NCBI RefSeq assembly: GCF_900110205.1
Contig: NZ_FOCV01000005.1
Span: 220,106-284,105 of the forward strand
Source: Rhizobium tibeticum
GTDB lineage: Bacteria; Pseudomonadota; Alphaproteobacteria; Rhizobiales; Rhizobiaceae
Reading direction: 5' to 3'
DNA length: 64,000 bases
Shown: positions 27,163 through 34,957 of the stretch, one piece after another
How positions within the stretch are numbered: the first letter of the stretch is position 1
How the letters are laid out: each line of letters opens with the position of its first letter
Notes under the pieces: model-generated
What the model saw: only the letters and a program-made list of their open reading frames with translations
The model's database searches: none
Told to the model about the DNA's origin: nothing
Program-made: the position numbers and the translations under genes

Positions 27163-28014
27163 TCAGCCCGACCACGAAATCGACTTCAACGCGTCCATGA
27201 CAACCCGCACGATCGGCACGCTGCGGATGTCGGCATGGACGACGAGCCACAGTTCTCGCGTCAGCGGGCGCGGTTGAGGGATCGCTTCGACAAGATCATC
27301 CAGGCCGGCCAGCATGAAATTCGGCAGCATGCCGATGCCGCCGCCTGCACGCGCTGCGGCGAGCTGAAACTCCAGCGTCGTTGCCCGGAGCGCCACCTTG
27401 CGGCCCTCCGCTGCCTCGGCAAGCCGCATCGATTGCGGCGCGCTCGCCATCGTTTCGTCATAGGCGATGAAGGTCCTTTGCTCCTGCGGCGTCGCCGCAA
27501 GATAAGCAGCCGTGGCATAAAAACCGAAAGCGACATCTCCGAGCTTGCTGATGACGAAGTTGCCCTGCTCGGGCTTCGTCATGCGAACGGCAATATCGGC
27601 CTCCCGCCGGTCGAGTGAGGCATAGCGTGTCTCGCCGACGATCGTGATGCCGATATCGGGATGCCGACCGCGCAACGCGACCAGTGCGGCCGGCAGCAAT
27701 GCCGCAGCGAGCGTTGGCGGCGCGCTGATCCTGACCTCCCCGGCAAGCGTCGCACCGGCAGCAAGCCCCAGCCTCTCGACCGCAAGGGCCTCCTCGCCCA
27801 TGCGCTCGGCCATCGCCGCCACCCGCTCGCCTTCCGGCGTCAGCAGAATGCGGCGCCCGCGCCGGTCGACCAGCTTCACGCCCGTCTGCTCCTCGAGCCC
27901 GGCAACCCGCCTGGAAACCGTCGCATGCTCGACTCCGAGAGCACGAGCAGCCCCGAGCAATGTGCCGGCCCGCGCCAAGGCGGCAAAGTAGCGAAGGCTT
28001 TCCCAATCGATCAT
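27163..28014 (-). CDS. LysR family regulator divergent from qor
   Basis: 283 residues. The N-terminal HTH (residues 3-62: LRYFAALARAGTLLGAARAL, then EHATVSRRVAGLEE) is followed by a substrate-binding-like domain (LAGEVRISAPPTLAAALLP). Sequence features resemble the group of LysR regulators that control neighbouring oxidoreductases. It is divergent from a quinone oxidoreductase gene with a T-N11-A operator 16 bp before its own start, so autoregulation plus control of qor is expected. The ligand is unknown. Confidence 0.85.
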   Translation of the reverse strand: MIDWESLRYFAALARAGTLLGAARALGVEHATVSRRVAGLEEQTGVKLVDRRGRRILLTPEGERVAAMAERMGEEALAVERLGLAAGATLAGEVRISAPPTLAAALLPAALVALRGRHPDIGITIVGETRYASLDRREADIAVRMTKPEQGNFVISKLGDVAFGFYATAAYLAATPQEQRTFIAYDETMASAPQSMRLAEAAEGRKVALRATTLEFQLAAARAGGGIGMLPNFMLAGLDDLVEAIPQPRPLTRELWLVVHADIRSVPIVRVVMDALKSISWSG

Positions 28015-28029
28015 TGTTCATTTTTTCCC

Positions 28030-28046
28030 ATTGAGTGACAATCAAT
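28030..28046. promoter_or_regulatory. LysR-type operator (ATTGA-N7-TCAAT)
   Basis: A perfect 5+5 dyad ATTGA-GTGACAA-TCAAT contains the T-N11-A core that LysR regulators recognise. It sits 15 bp before the lysR ATG and 65 bp before qor, in the shared 96-bp intergenic region. Confidence 0.6.
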
Positions 28047-28110
28047 AGGGAATTTTCGATCATGACGCCACGCGCAATGATGGCTGCAACAGCAATCGGA
28101 GTGCGCTTTC

Positions 28111-29079
28111 ATGGACAGGGTCGTTACACTTCTCGCGCCGGGCGGCATCGAGCAATTGCAGGTTTTTGAACAGACGCCGCAGGATCCGGGCGCAACTGAA
28201 ATCCGGATACGCCATGATGCGGTCGGCATGAACTTCCTCGACATCTACCACCGGCGCGGGCTCTACCCGTTGCCTGCCTACCCCGCCGTGCTCGGCGTCG
28301 AAGGTTCCGGCGTCGTGGAAGCAGTCGGAACAGAGGTCACCGACCTGAAGGCCGGCGACCGCGTTGTCTACGCTGGCGCGCCTGTCGGCGCCTATGCCGC
28401 GACACGACTGCTTCCCGCGGCGCGCGCCATCCGCCTGCCTGATAGCGTGCCCTCACAGGTTGCCGCTGCCTCCATGCTGAAGGGGCTGACGGCCTATATG
28501 CTGCTGACCAAGACCTACCGCGTCGAGCCCGAAACCACCGTCCTCGTCCATGCCGCCGCCGGAGGTCTCGGAAGCATCCTCGTGCCGTGGGCCAAGCATC
28601 TTGGCGCCACCGTCATCGGAACCGTCAGCTCGCAGGAAAAGGCAGAGCTTGCCCGCGCATATGGCGCCGATCACCTGATCGTCGGCCGCGATGCCGATGT
28701 CGTCGGCGCCGTGAAGACGGTGACAGACAACAGAGGCGTTGACGTTGTCTATGACGGCATCGGCGGCAGCATGCTCGCAAAGTCCATTCGGGCCGTCCGT
28801 CCGCTCGGCGTCGTGGCAACCATCGGACAGGCCGGCGGACCGATCCCGCCCGTCTCAGTGGACGAGCTCCGTCCGGGCAAATGGCTGACGCATCCGAGCA
28901 TCATGGCCTACATCACGGATACCGCCAGCTACCTGGCGGCAGCCGAGGCGGTGGTCGCAATGCTGGCATCCGGCATCGCTGCAACGATCGCCCGCGAATA
29001 CGCTTTGGAGGAGGCTGCGCTAGCCCAGCAATTCCTCGAAGAGGGACGTGCCGCAGGCAGTCTGATTCTTGTTCCATAG
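28111..29079 (+). CDS. Quinone oxidoreductase, zinc-independent MDR family
   Basis: 322 residues, the length of QOR. The MDR signature runs DAVGMNFLDIYHRRGLYPLP near residue 37-56 then VLGVEGSGVVEAVG; no zinc-ligand cysteines are present. The NADPH-binding segment is VHAAAGGLGSILVPWAK near 148-164. It should reduce quinones with NADPH in the cytoplasm. It is divergent from a LysR regulator whose operator lies between them, a common inducible arrangement. Confidence 0.88.
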   Translation: MDRVVTLLAPGGIEQLQVFEQTPQDPGATEIRIRHDAVGMNFLDIYHRRGLYPLPAYPAVLGVEGSGVVEAVGTEVTDLKAGDRVVYAGAPVGAYAATRLLPAARAIRLPDSVPSQVAAASMLKGLTAYMLLTKTYRVEPETTVLVHAAAGGLGSILVPWAKHLGATVIGTVSSQEKAELARAYGADHLIVGRDADVVGAVKTVTDNRGVDVVYDGIGGSMLAKSIRAVRPLGVVATIGQAGGPIPPVSVDELRPGKWLTHPSIMAYITDTASYLAAAEAVVAMLASGIAATIAREYALEEAALAQQFLEEGRAAGSLILVP

Positions 29080-29155
29080 GCAACGAAAGAGATACACAAA
29101 GCCTCGGATATCGTGTTAAGGGCCATGGCGTTATTCCGATGTGAAAGTCTTATCC

Positions 29156-30298
29156 ATGGCCACTCCTCTCACGATCGCCGACCTGAAAAGTCTCGCCCAG
29201 CGCCGCGTCCCGAAGATGTTTTTCGACTATGCGGATTCCGGTGCCTGGACAGAGTCGACCTACCAGGCGAACGAGAGCGATTTCTCCAAGATCAAGCTGC
29301 GCCAGCGCGTGCTCGTCGACATGACGAACCGCACGCTGGAGACGACGATGATCGGCCAGAAGGTGGCAATGCCGGTGGCCCTTGCCCCGACCGGCATGAC
29401 CGGCATGCAGCATGCCGACGGCGAAATGCTGGCCGCCCGCGCCGCCGAGGAATTCGGCGTTCCCTTCACGCTGTCGACGATGAGCATCTGCTCGATCGAA
29501 GATGTCGCCTCGGTCACCACGAAGCCCTTCTGGTTCCAGCTCTACGTGATGCGCGACAAGGACTTCGTGCTCAACCTGATCAACCGCGCCAAGGCGGCGA
29601 AGTGTTCTGCCCTCGTCCTGACCGCCGACCTGCAGATTCTCGGCCAGCGCCATAAGGACCTGCGCAACGGCCTTTCGGCACCGCCGAAGTTCACGCCGAA
29701 GCACATCTGGCAGATGGCGACACGCCCCTTCTGGTGCCTGGACATGCTGCAGACGAAGCGCCGCACCTTCGGCAACATCGTCGGGCACGCCAAGAACGTT
29801 TCGGACCTCTCCTCGCTCTCGTCCTGGACGGCAGAGCAGTTCGACCCGCAGCTTTCCTGGGCCAACGTTGCCTGGATCAAGGAACAATGGGGCGGCCCGC
29901 TGATCATCAAGGGCATCTGCGACGTCGAGGATGCGAAGGCGGCAGCTGAAACTGGCGCCGATGCCATCATCGTCTCCAACCATGGCGGCCGTCAGCTCGA
30001 TGGCGCTCCCTCTTCGATCAGCATGCTGCCTGATATCGTCGACGCCGTCGGCCACAAGATCGAGGTGCATCTGGACGGCGGCATTCGCTCCGGCCAGGAC
30101 GTGCTGAAGGCGATTGCCCTTGGCGCCAAGGGCACCTATATCGGCCGCCCCTTCCTCTACGGCCTCGGCGCCATGGGTAAGGATGGCGTTACACTCACCC
30201 TCAACATCCTGCGCAAGGAAATGGATGTCACCATGGCTCTCTGCGGCAAGCGCGACATCAACGACGTCAACTCGTCAATCATCGCTGGAAGGCAATAG
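29156..30298 (+). CDS. lldD: FMN-dependent alpha-hydroxy-acid dehydrogenase, L-lactate type
   Basis: 380 residues, FMN-binding TIM barrel. Motifs include PVALAPTGMTGM near residue 73-84, FWFQLYV near 125, K252 in LIIKGI, the catalytic H276 with R279 in SNHGGRQLDG, and EVHLDGGIRSG near 303-313. The best family match is L-lactate dehydrogenase (cytochrome) LldD, which is membrane-associated and feeds quinones, though glycolate or mandelate oxidation cannot be excluded. The ATG at 29156 is chosen over a GTG at 29141. It ends in a strong terminator that lies in the convergent phosphoesterase gene. Confidence 0.87.
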   Translation: MATPLTIADLKSLAQRRVPKMFFDYADSGAWTESTYQANESDFSKIKLRQRVLVDMTNRTLETTMIGQKVAMPVALAPTGMTGMQHADGEMLAARAAEEFGVPFTLSTMSICSIEDVASVTTKPFWFQLYVMRDKDFVLNLINRAKAAKCSALVLTADLQILGQRHKDLRNGLSAPPKFTPKHIWQMATRPFWCLDMLQTKRRTFGNIVGHAKNVSDLSSLSSWTAEQFDPQLSWANVAWIKEQWGGPLIIKGICDVEDAKAAAETGADAIIVSNHGGRQLDGAPSSISMLPDIVDAVGHKIEVHLDGGIRSGQDVLKAIALGAKGTYIGRPFLYGLGAMGKDGVTLTLNILRKEMDVTMALCGKRDINDVNSSIIAGRQ

Positions 30299-30299
30299 G

Positions 30300-31040
30300 T
30301 TACGGCATCCAGCCTGTCGCAAGCGCGCCTGCCCAATCCGGGCGGGCGTTTTCTTTTGCGAGGCAGGACATGGCCATATGGTCGTAGGCAACGGCTCGGA
30401 AGTCCGGCAGCCAGCCAGCCTCGCCCTTCTCTAGGATGCAATAGGACGCCAGGGTGTGGCCGGTCTCGACCTTGTGGTAGTGTGGCGCGTCATCGTCATA
30501 GGCGGGGCAGCCGACGCTACCGGGATTGACGATGAGCCTGTTGTCGCTGAGGCGAACCATTCGCGGGATATGGCTGTGGCCGCAGAGGATCAGCGGGAAA
30601 TCCGTGCCTTTCGCCAGCGCCTCGATCTCCCCGAGCGGCTTCAGGAACACGTGACCTTCGACGGACACGGACTCCAGCCAGTAGATGTTGTCGTTCGCCG
30701 GCGTCGCGTGGCAAAGATAGATTTCGTCACGGTAGACCGCACTTGTCGGCAGGCTGCGCAGCCATTGCAGGTCGTCCTCGTTCAGCTGACTGAAAGCAGC
30801 CGCGTCGGAGGCATGCATGGCATTTCGCGCCTGTTCAATCAGATAGCGATCGTGATTGCCGCGCACGGTCAACATGTCGAGCGCCCGCAGGCGCTCGGCG
30901 GTTCGCCCCGCTGTCAGCGGCCCGCTGAAGCAATCGCCGAGATTGACGATATCGCCAATCCCCAGCGCCGCGATGTCGGCAAGCACCGCTTCCAGCGCGA
31001 GATGATTGCCATGGATGTCTGCAATGGCGGCAAAACGCAT
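30300..31040 (-). CDS. Metallophosphoesterase, YfcE/calcineurin-like
   Basis: 246 residues. The calcineurin-like metal motifs are all present: DIHGN (residues 8-12), NLGDCFSGP, RGNHDRYL, an internal LCHATP and GHSH near 154-157. Such proteins hydrolyse phosphodiesters or phosphomonoesters; the closest group is annotated as YfcE-like with unknown substrate. It starts 3 bp after the uraH stop, so it is the last gene of the purine operon that begins at puuE. A direct purine role is not shown. Confidence 0.85.
   Translation of the reverse strand: MRFAAIADIHGNHLALEAVLADIAALGIGDIVNLGDCFSGPLTAGRTAERLRALDMLTVRGNHDRYLIEQARNAMHASDAAAFSQLNEDDLQWLRSLPTSAVYRDEIYLCHATPANDNIYWLESVSVEGHVFLKPLGEIEALAKGTDFPLILCGHSHIPRMVRLSDNRLIVNPGSVGCPAYDDDAPHYHKVETGHTLASYCILEKGEAGWLPDFRAVAYDHMAMSCLAKENARPDWAGALATGWMP
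30326..30357 (+). terminator. Rho-independent terminator of lldD inside the neighbouring gene
   Basis: A GC-rich stem (CGCCTGCCC / GGGCGGGCG, 5-nt loop, one G-U pair) is followed by TTTTCTTTT. It starts 28 bp after the lldD stop but lies inside the coding end of the convergent metallophosphoesterase gene (stop at 30300). Confidence 0.8.
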
Positions 31041-31043
31041 GGT

Positions 31044-31400
31044 CTAGCTGCCGCGATAGGTCGAATAGCCATAGGGCGAGATCAACAGCGGCACGTGATA
31101 ATGCGCGCTCACGTCGGCGATGCCGAAACGGATGGGCACGAGATCCAGAAACGCCGGATGCGGCAGGGCGATACCCGCCGCGCGCAGGTAGTCGCCAGCG
31201 TGGAAGAGCAGTTCGTAGGTTCCCGCCTTAAAGCTGTCGCCGATCAAGATAGGTCCGCCATCGACGCGGCCATCGGAATTTGTACTGACCGTCTTGATGT
31301 GGCGACGGAAGTCCCCATCCAGATGGAAGAGATCGATCCGCAGCCCTACGGCCGGTTTGCCGGCGGCAGTATCGAGAACGTGTGTGGTCAGTCCGGTCAT
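31044..31400 (-). CDS. uraH: 5-Hydroxyisourate hydrolase
   Basis: 118 residues, transthyretin-related fold. The N-terminal [14 protein letters not shown] supplies the first catalytic histidine, and the C-terminal signature YRGS ends the protein exactly, as required for the hydrolase rather than transthyretin. It converts 5-hydroxyisourate, the PuuD product, to OHCU in the cytoplasm or periplasm depending on species; no signal peptide is present here. The ATG overlaps the allA stop by ATGA. Confidence 0.95.
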   Translation of the reverse strand: MTGLTTHVLDTAAGKPAVGLRIDLFHLDGDFRRHIKTVSTNSDGRVDGGPILIGDSFKAGTYELLFHAGDYLRAAGIALPHPAFLDLVPIRFGIADVSAHYHVPLLISPYGYSTYRGS

Positions 31401-31894
31401 AGGATCGGCTCGCTGATGATGAACGGGGTTTCGAAGAAGTATTCTTCCAGATTGTTACCGGGTCCCTCACGGTCTACGACGAGGAAGTCGCTGGCGGCGC
31501 CGAGAGACATCAGCGGATGATGCCAGACATTGCGGCGATAGTTCACGCCCTGATCGCCTCGGGCCAGGAACACCCGAGGGCGACCGGGCCTGCCTTCGTC
31601 CTCGGACACGACAACGAGGTAGGGGCGGCCGGAGATCGGCGAAAAGCTCTGGCTGCCGAACGGATGCCGCTCCATCATGCCGACTTCGTAGGGAAAGGCG
31701 CGCGGCTGACCGCGGAAGAGGTTGATGATGACGCGCGCGCCCTCGCCCACTGCTTCGGCCGCGGACAGCGCATGGAAGCGCTCCGTCGTGCCGTTGTTGA
31801 TATAGCGCAGCGTTGCCGGATCGGCTTCGATCACGTCGCCGAAGGGCGCGAAGGCAGATTTGGTGAGGGGAAAAATGTCGAGACGTTGGTTCAC
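31397..31894 (-). CDS. allA: Ureidoglycolate lyase
   Basis: 165 residues, cupin-fold ureidoglycolate lyase (AllA). FAPFGDVIE near the start, [14 protein letters not shown] near residue 71-84, YLVVV and the WHHPL motif with a metal or active-site histidine near residue 124 are typical of the family. It splits ureidoglycolate to glyoxylate and urea. It needs allantoate or ureidoglycolate from PuuE and allantoicase; the latter is not in this window. Its ATG comes 5 bp after the hepT stop and its stop overlaps uraH. Confidence 0.92.
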   Translation of the reverse strand: MNQRLDIFPLTKSAFAPFGDVIEADPATLRYINNGTTERFHALSAAEAVGEGARVIINLFRGQPRAFPYEVGMMERHPFGSQSFSPISGRPYLVVVSEDEGRPGRPRVFLARGDQGVNYRRNVWHHPLMSLGAASDFLVVDREGPGNNLEEYFFETPFIISEPIL

Positions 31895-31898
31895 AGGT

Positions 31899-32261
31899 TT
31901 ATTCGCCTTGGATGCGCCAATGGCGTATCGATTGAAGCTGCGAGATCAGGTCGGTCAAATCACTTCGCACGGTGCCCCAAATGGCCGAAAGGTCCGCGCG
32001 ATAGTAGTCGTGCACGATCAGATTGCGCATTCCCTTTATCTTTGCCCAGGGAAGTTCAGCGTGATCGCGGACGAAATCGGGATGGCTAACGCCGATCCGA
32101 ACTGCGGCCTCGCCTAAGAGGACGAGGGACATGGTCACGGCGAGTTGGGTTCTAAGATCGGCCAGAAAAGCGTTCTCGGTCATGCCCTCCGTCAGCGCGC
32201 ATGCCTGCTCGGCAGCTTGCTGCATACGATCGACATTTTCCACGAGCCGTTCTGTGCTCAT
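31899..32261 (-). CDS. hepT: HEPN-domain toxin, HepT-like (DUF86)
   Basis: 120 residues, all helical. The RNase-like HEPN signature R-x4-H-x-Y is present as R79-NLIV-H84-D-Y86. HepT toxins act as ribonucleases or are kept inactive by AMPylation from the partner MntA. The ATG overlaps the mntA stop by ATGA, the standard antitoxin-first order of this type VII module. It is unusual in lying inside a urate-degradation operon, between uraD and allA, in the same direction and with normal short spacing. Confidence 0.88.
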   Translation of the reverse strand: MSTERLVENVDRMQQAAEQACALTEGMTENAFLADLRTQLAVTMSLVLLGEAAVRIGVSHPDFVRDHAELPWAKIKGMRNLIVHDYYRADLSAIWGTVRSDLTDLISQLQSIRHWRIQGE

Positions 32262-32548
32262 ACGACGATCGCTTCCGAGAGAACGCGTTCCCGTATCTTG
32301 TCCGGAAGACCCCCTGGCGTGACCAGATCCACCTTCACACCAAGTGTCTCCGTCAATTCCTCCAGCAACCCGCCAAGATCGAACAATGTCGTGCCTGGCA
32401 AGGTGTCGACCAAGATATCTAGATCGCTATCCGGCCGATCCTCGCCGCGCGCCACGGAGCCGAAGACACGCGGGTTCGTCGCGTTGAAGCGCTTCGTCGC
32501 TTCGCGGATCGCCTGCCTGTTCTTCTCCAGCACTTCTGAGGGCTTCAT
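32258..32548 (-). CDS. mntA: Minimal nucleotidyltransferase antitoxin, MntA-like
   Basis: 96 residues. The nucleotidyltransferase signature G30-S31-x10-D42-x-D44 (FGSVARGEDRPDSDLDILVD) is complete, so the metal-binding aspartates are intact. Minimal MNTs AMPylate a tyrosine of the HEPN toxin and so neutralise it. The ATG is preferred over a GTG six codons upstream; neither has a strong ribosome site. It follows uraD after 54 bp and overlaps hepT. Confidence 0.88.
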   Translation of the reverse strand: MKPSEVLEKNRQAIREATKRFNATNPRVFGSVARGEDRPDSDLDILVDTLPGTTLFDLGGLLEELTETLGVKVDLVTPGGLPDKIRERVLSEAIVV

Positions 32549-32602
32549 GACGCAACTATAAGTCACGGAGGCAAAAGAGAAAAGCCGTACGACTGGGGTG
32601 TC

Positions 32603-33100
32603 TCAACGCCCCGGCAACATCGTTTCGAGGCGCAGCAGCGCAATGCGCTCGACCTCAGCCGTGGCGGTGGTGAATTCCTCGTCGCGGCCGTTGTCGATGC
32701 GCTTTTCGAAGGCCGCGAGAATATCGTCCTTGTTCAGCCCCTTTACGGCGATGATGAACGGAAAGCCGAATTTTTCGACATAGGCGGCGTTGAGTTCGGT
32801 GAACCGTGCGTGCTCCTCGGCGCTCAGGCGATCGAGCCCGGCGCCGGCCTGTTCCTTTTTGCTGTCTTCCGTCAGCTCGCCTGCGATCGCGAGGCGCCCG
32901 GCAAGATCGGGATGAGCGCGCAGCACGCCGAGCCGCTCTTCCGGGCTTGCTGCACGAAAGATGGCGACGAGCGCCGTGTGCACACGATCCACGGTCAGTT
33001 CATCACCGATGAAACCGTCGTCATAGGCGCGCTCGGCAACGAACGGCGAATGCTCAAAGACGCCGCCATAACGTGATACGAACTCGTCCCGCGAAAGCAT
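32603..33100 (-). CDS. uraD: OHCU decarboxylase
   Basis: 165 residues. The UraD signatures AHPDLAG near residue 62-68, the SKKEQAGAGLD segment and KFGFPFIIAVKG near 111-122 are all there, with the catalytic histidine in AHPDL. It decarboxylates 2-oxo-4-hydroxy-4-carboxy-5-ureidoimidazoline to S-allantoin. The ATG at 33098-33100 overlaps the puuE stop by one base, and extra upstream codons would run into puuE. It is the second gene of the puuE operon. Confidence 0.94.
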   Translation of the reverse strand: MLSRDEFVSRYGGVFEHSPFVAERAYDDGFIGDELTVDRVHTALVAIFRAASPEERLGVLRAHPDLAGRLAIAGELTEDSKKEQAGAGLDRLSAEEHARFTELNAAYVEKFGFPFIIAVKGLNKDDILAAFEKRIDNGRDEEFTTATAEVERIALLRLETMLPGR

Positions 33101-34023
33101 CAGATCGTCTCCGGCTTGTGGTGGGCATGCCAATGCTGCGCGATCTCGATGCGCCGCGGGATCCACACCTTGTCATGCTTCAGCACGTATTCCATGAACC
33201 GCTTCAGCGCCGCCGCGCGGCCCGGGCGACCAACAAGTCGGCAGTGCAGGCCCACCGACATCATCTTGGGGCTGCCTGCCTTGCCTTCTTCATAAAGCGT
33301 ATCAAAGGCATCCTTGAGGTAGGTGAAAAACTGGTCGCCCGAATTGAAGCCCTGTGGCGTGGCAAACCGCATGTCGTTGGTTTCGAGCGTATAGGGAATG
33401 ATGAGGAACGGCTTGTCATCGATGCCTTTCACCCAAAACGGCAGGTCGTCGGCATATGAGTCAGAAGAATAGAGGAACCCTCCCTCTTCCATGACGAGAC
33501 GCAGCGTGTTGTCCGAGGGCTTGCCCTGATACATGCCGTAGGGACGCTCGCCGGTCAGCGCCGTGTGCAGGCGCACGGCTTCCTGAATATGCTTGCGCTC
33601 GACGTCTTCCTGGAAATCCTTGTATTCCAGCCAGCGGTAGCCATGGCTGGCGATTTCCCAGCCGGCTTCCTTCATGGCCGCGACGGCCTCGGGATTGCGC
33701 GCCATGGCGAGCGTCACGCCATAAACGGTCGCCTGAACCTTGAGTTCCGTGAACAGGCGCCACAATCGCCAGAAACCGGCGCGCGAGCCATATTCATAGA
33801 TCGACTCCATGTTGAGGTTGCGTTGGCTCTGCCAGGGTGCAGCGCCGACGATTTCCGACAGAAGGTTTTCGGAGGCCGGATCGCCGTCTAGAATGCAGCT
33901 CTCGCCACCCTCTTCGTAATTGATGACGAACTGGACGGCGACGCGGGCATCGCCCGGCCACTTCGGATCGGGCGTATTGCGTCCATAGCCGATGAGATTG
34001 CGCGGATAGGTCTCGGATACCAT
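33100..34023 (-). CDS. puuE: Allantoinase PuuE (polysaccharide-deacetylase fold)
   Basis: 307 residues. It begins with the family signature YPRNLIGYGRNTPDPKWP and continues NYEEGGE near residue 40, ASHGYRWLEY near 117-126 (NodB-type metal region) and MMSVGLHCRLVGRPGR near 257-272. PuuE is the metal-independent allantoinase of the urate pathway and unrelated to amidohydrolase allantoinases. AGGAAGGTGATTTC before the ATG fixes the start. It heads a seven-gene minus-strand operon. Confidence 0.93.
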   Translation of the reverse strand: MVSETYPRNLIGYGRNTPDPKWPGDARVAVQFVINYEEGGESCILDGDPASENLLSEIVGAAPWQSQRNLNMESIYEYGSRAGFWRLWRLFTELKVQATVYGVTLAMARNPEAVAAMKEAGWEIASHGYRWLEYKDFQEDVERKHIQEAVRLHTALTGERPYGMYQGKPSDNTLRLVMEEGGFLYSSDSYADDLPFWVKGIDDKPFLIIPYTLETNDMRFATPQGFNSGDQFFTYLKDAFDTLYEEGKAGSPKMMSVGLHCRLVGRPGRAAALKRFMEYVLKHDKVWIPRRIEIAQHWHAHHKPETI

Positions 34024-34122
34024 GAAATCACCTTCCTGAAAGTCGGCGAAACGGTAACATCCGGGGACGGAATGTCGAGACGGAAAGTACGCAACAGAGT
34101 TTCGCCTTTGCGGCACAAACCC

Positions 34123-34845
34123 TTAGGCTAACGCAGGAACACGATCCCGCCGAGCGCTGACCTTGCCCATCGGATGTAGCGAATGCACGCGAAACGGCCC
34201 GCTATTCCCTTCCTCGATCATCAAGGCAACGTTGGCGACCTTCACGCGATCGGCAAGTACCGGCTCGAAGACGCCGCGAAGCGCCTGCTCGACCCGTGGC
34301 ATGTCGCATTGGCTGACGGGGCCGGTCAGCGGCATGTGAAAACGAAATTCGTCCATCACATAGGGGCTTCCCCAGCGGTGCAGATTGGCGAACTGCGCCG
34401 CAGATAGACCACCCGGATCGGTCCGCTCGATTTCCGCCTCGCTCAACGGCGCGCGGAATCGATCGAACTGCTGAACAACGGCATTGGCAAGGTAGTGGGC
34501 GTGTTCGCAGGGCAGCGAGGGAACGAGACTGTAGAACGCACCGAGGCGGGCCACCTCCAGACGATTGATGTGAAACGGCGTCAGTGTGCCGCAGAAGCGC
34601 ATAAGATCACGCAAAAGTTGCGCCTCCGTCACATCGGCGGCAAGGCGGAAGGGTGCCTTCAGGACACCGTGAAAACCATAGCGGCGTGGCATCGCCGTGT
34701 GGAAAGCGATCTCGTGAATGCTCAGGCCGCGTATTGCGGTCGGCTCGACCGTCTCGCCGGAAAACACGTTCCGACCCAACCAATTTGCGGCCACATATGA
34801 GAGCGGGTCGCTCGCGGCGGGCGTGAAGCAAATGGCATAGCGCAT
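34123..34845 (-). CDS. DUF1045 family protein (2H-phosphoesterase-like)
   Basis: 240 residues. Two histidine-containing motifs, YGFHGVLKAPF near residue 56-66 and FRFHMPLTGP near 166-175, resemble the paired H-x-T/S motifs of 2H phosphoesterases such as ligT. DUF1045 genes are usually near phosphonate operons, where a role in phosphoribosyl cyclic intermediates has been suggested, but no phn genes are here. It ends about 100 bp before puuE on the same strand. Catalysis is unproven. Confidence 0.72.
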   Translation of the reverse strand: MRYAICFTPAASDPLSYVAANWLGRNVFSGETVEPTAIRGLSIHEIAFHTAMPRRYGFHGVLKAPFRLAADVTEAQLLRDLMRFCGTLTPFHINRLEVARLGAFYSLVPSLPCEHAHYLANAVVQQFDRFRAPLSEAEIERTDPGGLSAAQFANLHRWGSPYVMDEFRFHMPLTGPVSQCDMPRVEQALRGVFEPVLADRVKVANVALMIEEGNSGPFRVHSLHPMGKVSARRDRVPALA

Positions 34846-34957
34846 CGAATTTCCTCCGTAGACAAACGGCGCAGCCCTCCGTCGGCGCCGCGATTGCGCT
34901 AGCAGATAGGTGATTTGCGTGACAGATTGACGAAAGGCAGGAAACGCTAATTCACGT

